From Gemmatimonadota bacterium (GTDB lineage: Bacteria > Gemmatimonadota > Gemmatimonadetes > Gemmatimonadales > Gemmatimonadaceae), in NCBI GenBank assembly GCA_003222065.1, contig QHUV01000359.1, positions 1-6,387 of the forward strand: a stretch of 6,387 nucleotides of DNA. The letters are read 5' to 3'. The translations under genes were made by a program, and so were the position numbers. The notes under the pieces are model-generated. The model was not told the DNA's origin. It worked only from the letters and a program-made list of their open reading frames with translations, and made no database searches. Positions 5,024-6,387 of the stretch are shown piece by piece (within the stretch, counting starts at the first letter, position 1; each line of letters opens with the position of its first letter).

Positions 5024-6242
5024 AGTTGCGCCTCGTCTCCGCTAGGGAGTCGCCGCCGAACTTCTCGAGGAAGGCTTCGGCGAGCACAAGGGCCGCCATT
5101 CCTTCCGCGATGACACCCATCGCGGGAACAGCGGTAATGTCGCTTCGCTCGGCGACCGCGGCGGCTGGCTGGCCAGTGTGTACATCTATGGTTGCCAGGG
5201 GCCGCATCAGGGTTGAGATCGGCTTCATCCCTATATGTAAGACGAGCGGCTCCCCTGTGGTGATACCACCCTCCAACCCCCCCGCACGGTTGGTTCGCCG
5301 ACGGACGTTTCCCGTGAGCGGGCGATTCGGAGAGGGCTCGATCTCGTCGTGCACCTCGGCGCCGGTGCGGCGAGATGCCTCGAAGCCAAGTCCGATTTCG
5401 ACGGCCTTCACAGCCGGTATCGACATCATGGCGCCGGCGAGGCGGGCGTCGAGCTTCCGATCCCAAGACACGTGCGAGCCGAGCCCCACGGGCAAGCCAT
5501 CGCAGATGACCTCGCAGATGCCGCCGAGCGTATTGCCTTCGCGTTTCACCGTGTCGATCTTCGCGATCATCGCCTGTTCGGCATCCTGGTCGAGCGTGCG
5601 AAGCGGCGAGGCGTCGGCGGTGGCATTGACGTCGTTAGGCAGCGGCTCCGGCCGCCGGGCGTCGATTCCCCCGAGATGGACGACGTGGCTCGCGATGCGC
5701 ACACCGAATTCGGCGAGCAGTCGTTTGCACACCGCCGCGGCAGCGACGCGCGCCGTCGTCTCGCGCGCCGACGCGCGCTCGAGAATATCCCGGGCATCGG
5801 TACGAGCGTACTTTAGCAGACCAGAAAGGTCGGCGTGGCCGGGACGCACGCGCGTCACGGCGCGCTTGCGGAGCGGGCGAGAGCCGTCAGTGCTCCGCGC
5901 GGAACTCTCATCGGTGGCTGCGCCAAGCGGAACGCCGCTCGCCGCAGCGGCCTCCTCTTCGCTCAAGGAGGCATTCATGATTTCCTGCCAGTTCTGCCAG
6001 TCGCGATTGTGAATCAGCATCGCGATCGGCGAGCCGATCGTCTCGCCGGCGCGCACACCCGAGAGAAACTCGATCGCATCCTTCTCGATTTGCATGCGTC
6101 GACCGCGCCCGTAGCCTTGTTGCCGCCGGGCTAGCTCGGCGTTCACGTGATCCGCGAGCAATGGCAAACCCGCCGGCATACCCTCGAGAATGCTTACGAG
6201 CGCAGGCCCGTGAGACTCGCCAGCTGTCGTAAAGCGAAGCAT
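4980..6242 (-). CDS. aroC: Chorismate synthase
   Basis: A 420-residue enzyme that converts 5-enolpyruvylshikimate 3-phosphate to chorismate using reduced FMN, the last shared step to aromatic amino acids and folate. All signatures are present: GESHG (8-12), RRQQGYGRG (39-47), RPGHADLSGLLKY (133-145), RASARET (156-162), GLGSHVSWDRKLDA (253-266), SIPAVKAVEIGLGF (274-287), NRAGGLEGGITTGEP (318-332), MKPISTL (339-345) and RSDITAVPA (366-374). The protein is longer than the E. coli type (about 360) and closer to the actinobacterial type (about 400). The extra length lies mainly in an Ala/Ser/Glu-rich stretch at about 91-127, between DWQNWQEIM and the RPGHAD motif. The ATG at 6242-6240 begins MLRFTTAGESHG, the normal family N-terminus, so the start is secure although no Shine-Dalgarno sequence is visible. 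Confidence 0.97.
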   Translation of the reverse strand: MLRFTTAGESHGPALVSILEGMPAGLPLLADHVNAELARRQQGYGRGRRMQIEKDAIEFLSGVRAGETIGSPIAMLIHNRDWQNWQEIMNASLSEEEAAAASGVPLGAATDESSARSTDGSRPLRKRAVTRVRPGHADLSGLLKYARTDARDILERASARETTARVAAAAVCKRLLAEFGVRIASHVVHLGGIDARRPEPLPNDVNATADASPLRTLDQDAEQAMIAKIDTVKREGNTLGGICEVICDGLPVGLGSHVSWDRKLDARLAGAMMSIPAVKAVEIGLGFEASRRTGAEVHDEIEPSPNRPLTGNVRRRTNRAGGLEGGITTGEPLVLHIGMKPISTLMRPLATIDVHTGQPAAAVAERSDITAVPAMGVIAEGMAALVLAEAFLEKFGGDSLAETRRNYDGYLSYLQSRISG

Positions 6243-6243
6243 T

Positions 6244-6264
6244 GGATCAGCGATCAGTGATTAG
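6244..6264. repeat. Three tandem 7-bp repeats in the aroC leader
   Basis: GGATCAG, CGATCAG and TGATTAG (6244-6250, 6251-6257, 6258-6264) are consecutive near-copies of one 7-bp unit. They end one base before the aroC ATG and occupy the place where a ribosome site would be expected. Confidence 0.5.
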
Positions 6265-6299
6265 GATTGCCGCGGCTGGCACGGCTCCGATGATGGCTG

Positions 6300-6327
6300 A
6301 CTATACTCGGTCCGCGCGCAGGTTCAA
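6300..6327 (-). promoter_or_regulatory. Probable promoter of aroC-aroK
   Basis: On the minus strand, TTGAAC (6327-6322, four of six matches to TTGACA) and TATAGT (6305-6300, five of six to TATAAT) are 16 nt apart. Transcription would begin near 6293 and leave a leader of about 50 nt before aroC. The -35 region overlaps the T-rich tail of the upstream terminator, a compact arrangement. Confidence 0.45.
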
Positions 6328-6368
6328 AACATTCACCGGCGCGTGAGTGTTCTCACGCGCCGGTGAAT
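6325..6368 (-). terminator. Strong intrinsic terminator of an upstream gene
   Basis: ATTCACCGGCGCGTGAG (6331-6347) and its perfect complement (6352-6368) form a 17-bp stem with a TGTT loop. On the minus strand the stem is followed within two bases by TTTT (6329-6326), so it would stop a transcript entering from beyond the right edge. Outer arms GCAGGTT (6318-6324) and AACCTGC (6377-6383) could extend the structure. The gene it serves is not visible in the window. Confidence 0.75.
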
Positions 6369-6387
6369 AACCGCACAACCTGCTCTA

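Noticed and set aside
5026..6012. 328-residue plus-strand open frame antisense to aroC
   Set aside because: Its Ser/Arg/Ala-rich composition is what the reverse frame of a GC-rich gene gives, and aroC on the other strand has every family signature.

Overview
The window is a GC-rich bacterial chromosomal segment (roughly 60% GC by eye). It carries conserved housekeeping genes on the minus strand and a small two-gene block on the plus strand. Gene content and protein style (an Smg-like gene before topA, a secreted lipoprotein with a C-terminal 'KHFSGY' block, a long AroC) suggest a Gemmatimonadota-like organism. That assignment is an inference from memory of such proteins, not a search result.

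Layout, read along the minus strand from high to low coordinates: a strong terminator hairpin for an unseen gene beyond the right edge (6331-6368); a promoter and leader; aroC, chorismate synthase (6242-4980); aroK, shikimate kinase, overlapping aroC by 44 nt (5023-4460); a short Smg/DUF494-like gene that looks like only the C-terminal half of the family (4347-4111); a leader with palindromic repeats; and topA, DNA topoisomerase I, in two pieces (4025-3141 and 3148-1772). The first 19 codons of trmFO lie at the left edge (57-1). Smg next to topA and topA near trmFO are both known conserved neighbourhoods. Between topA and trmFO sit two plus-strand genes: a predicted lipoprotein (436-1125) and an 87-residue conserved-looking small protein (1453-1716). 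The small-protein gene converges on topA, and a near-perfect 25-bp hairpin fills the gap between them and probably terminates both.

The most notable observation is in topA. The TOPRIM half ends just after the 'VTDVKR' strand. The next fragment restarts at the 'VAEVAAGQARDYL' helix in a different frame. About 60 residues expected between them are absent, including the segment with the catalytic tyrosine (GLITYMRTDS-type motif). The flanking parts are otherwise well preserved, with the Mg-binding TOPRIM residues and four C-terminal zinc-finger units. This is therefore either a recent deletion that kills the enzyme or an assembly error. The neighbouring Smg-like gene also lacks its expected N-terminal half, so two adjacent genes carry apparent deletions.

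aroC and aroK together cover two of the last three steps from shikimate to chorismate and are probably one transcript. I found no CRISPR array, tRNA, rRNA, insertion sequence or defence system here, and no clear evidence of a wholly new system.
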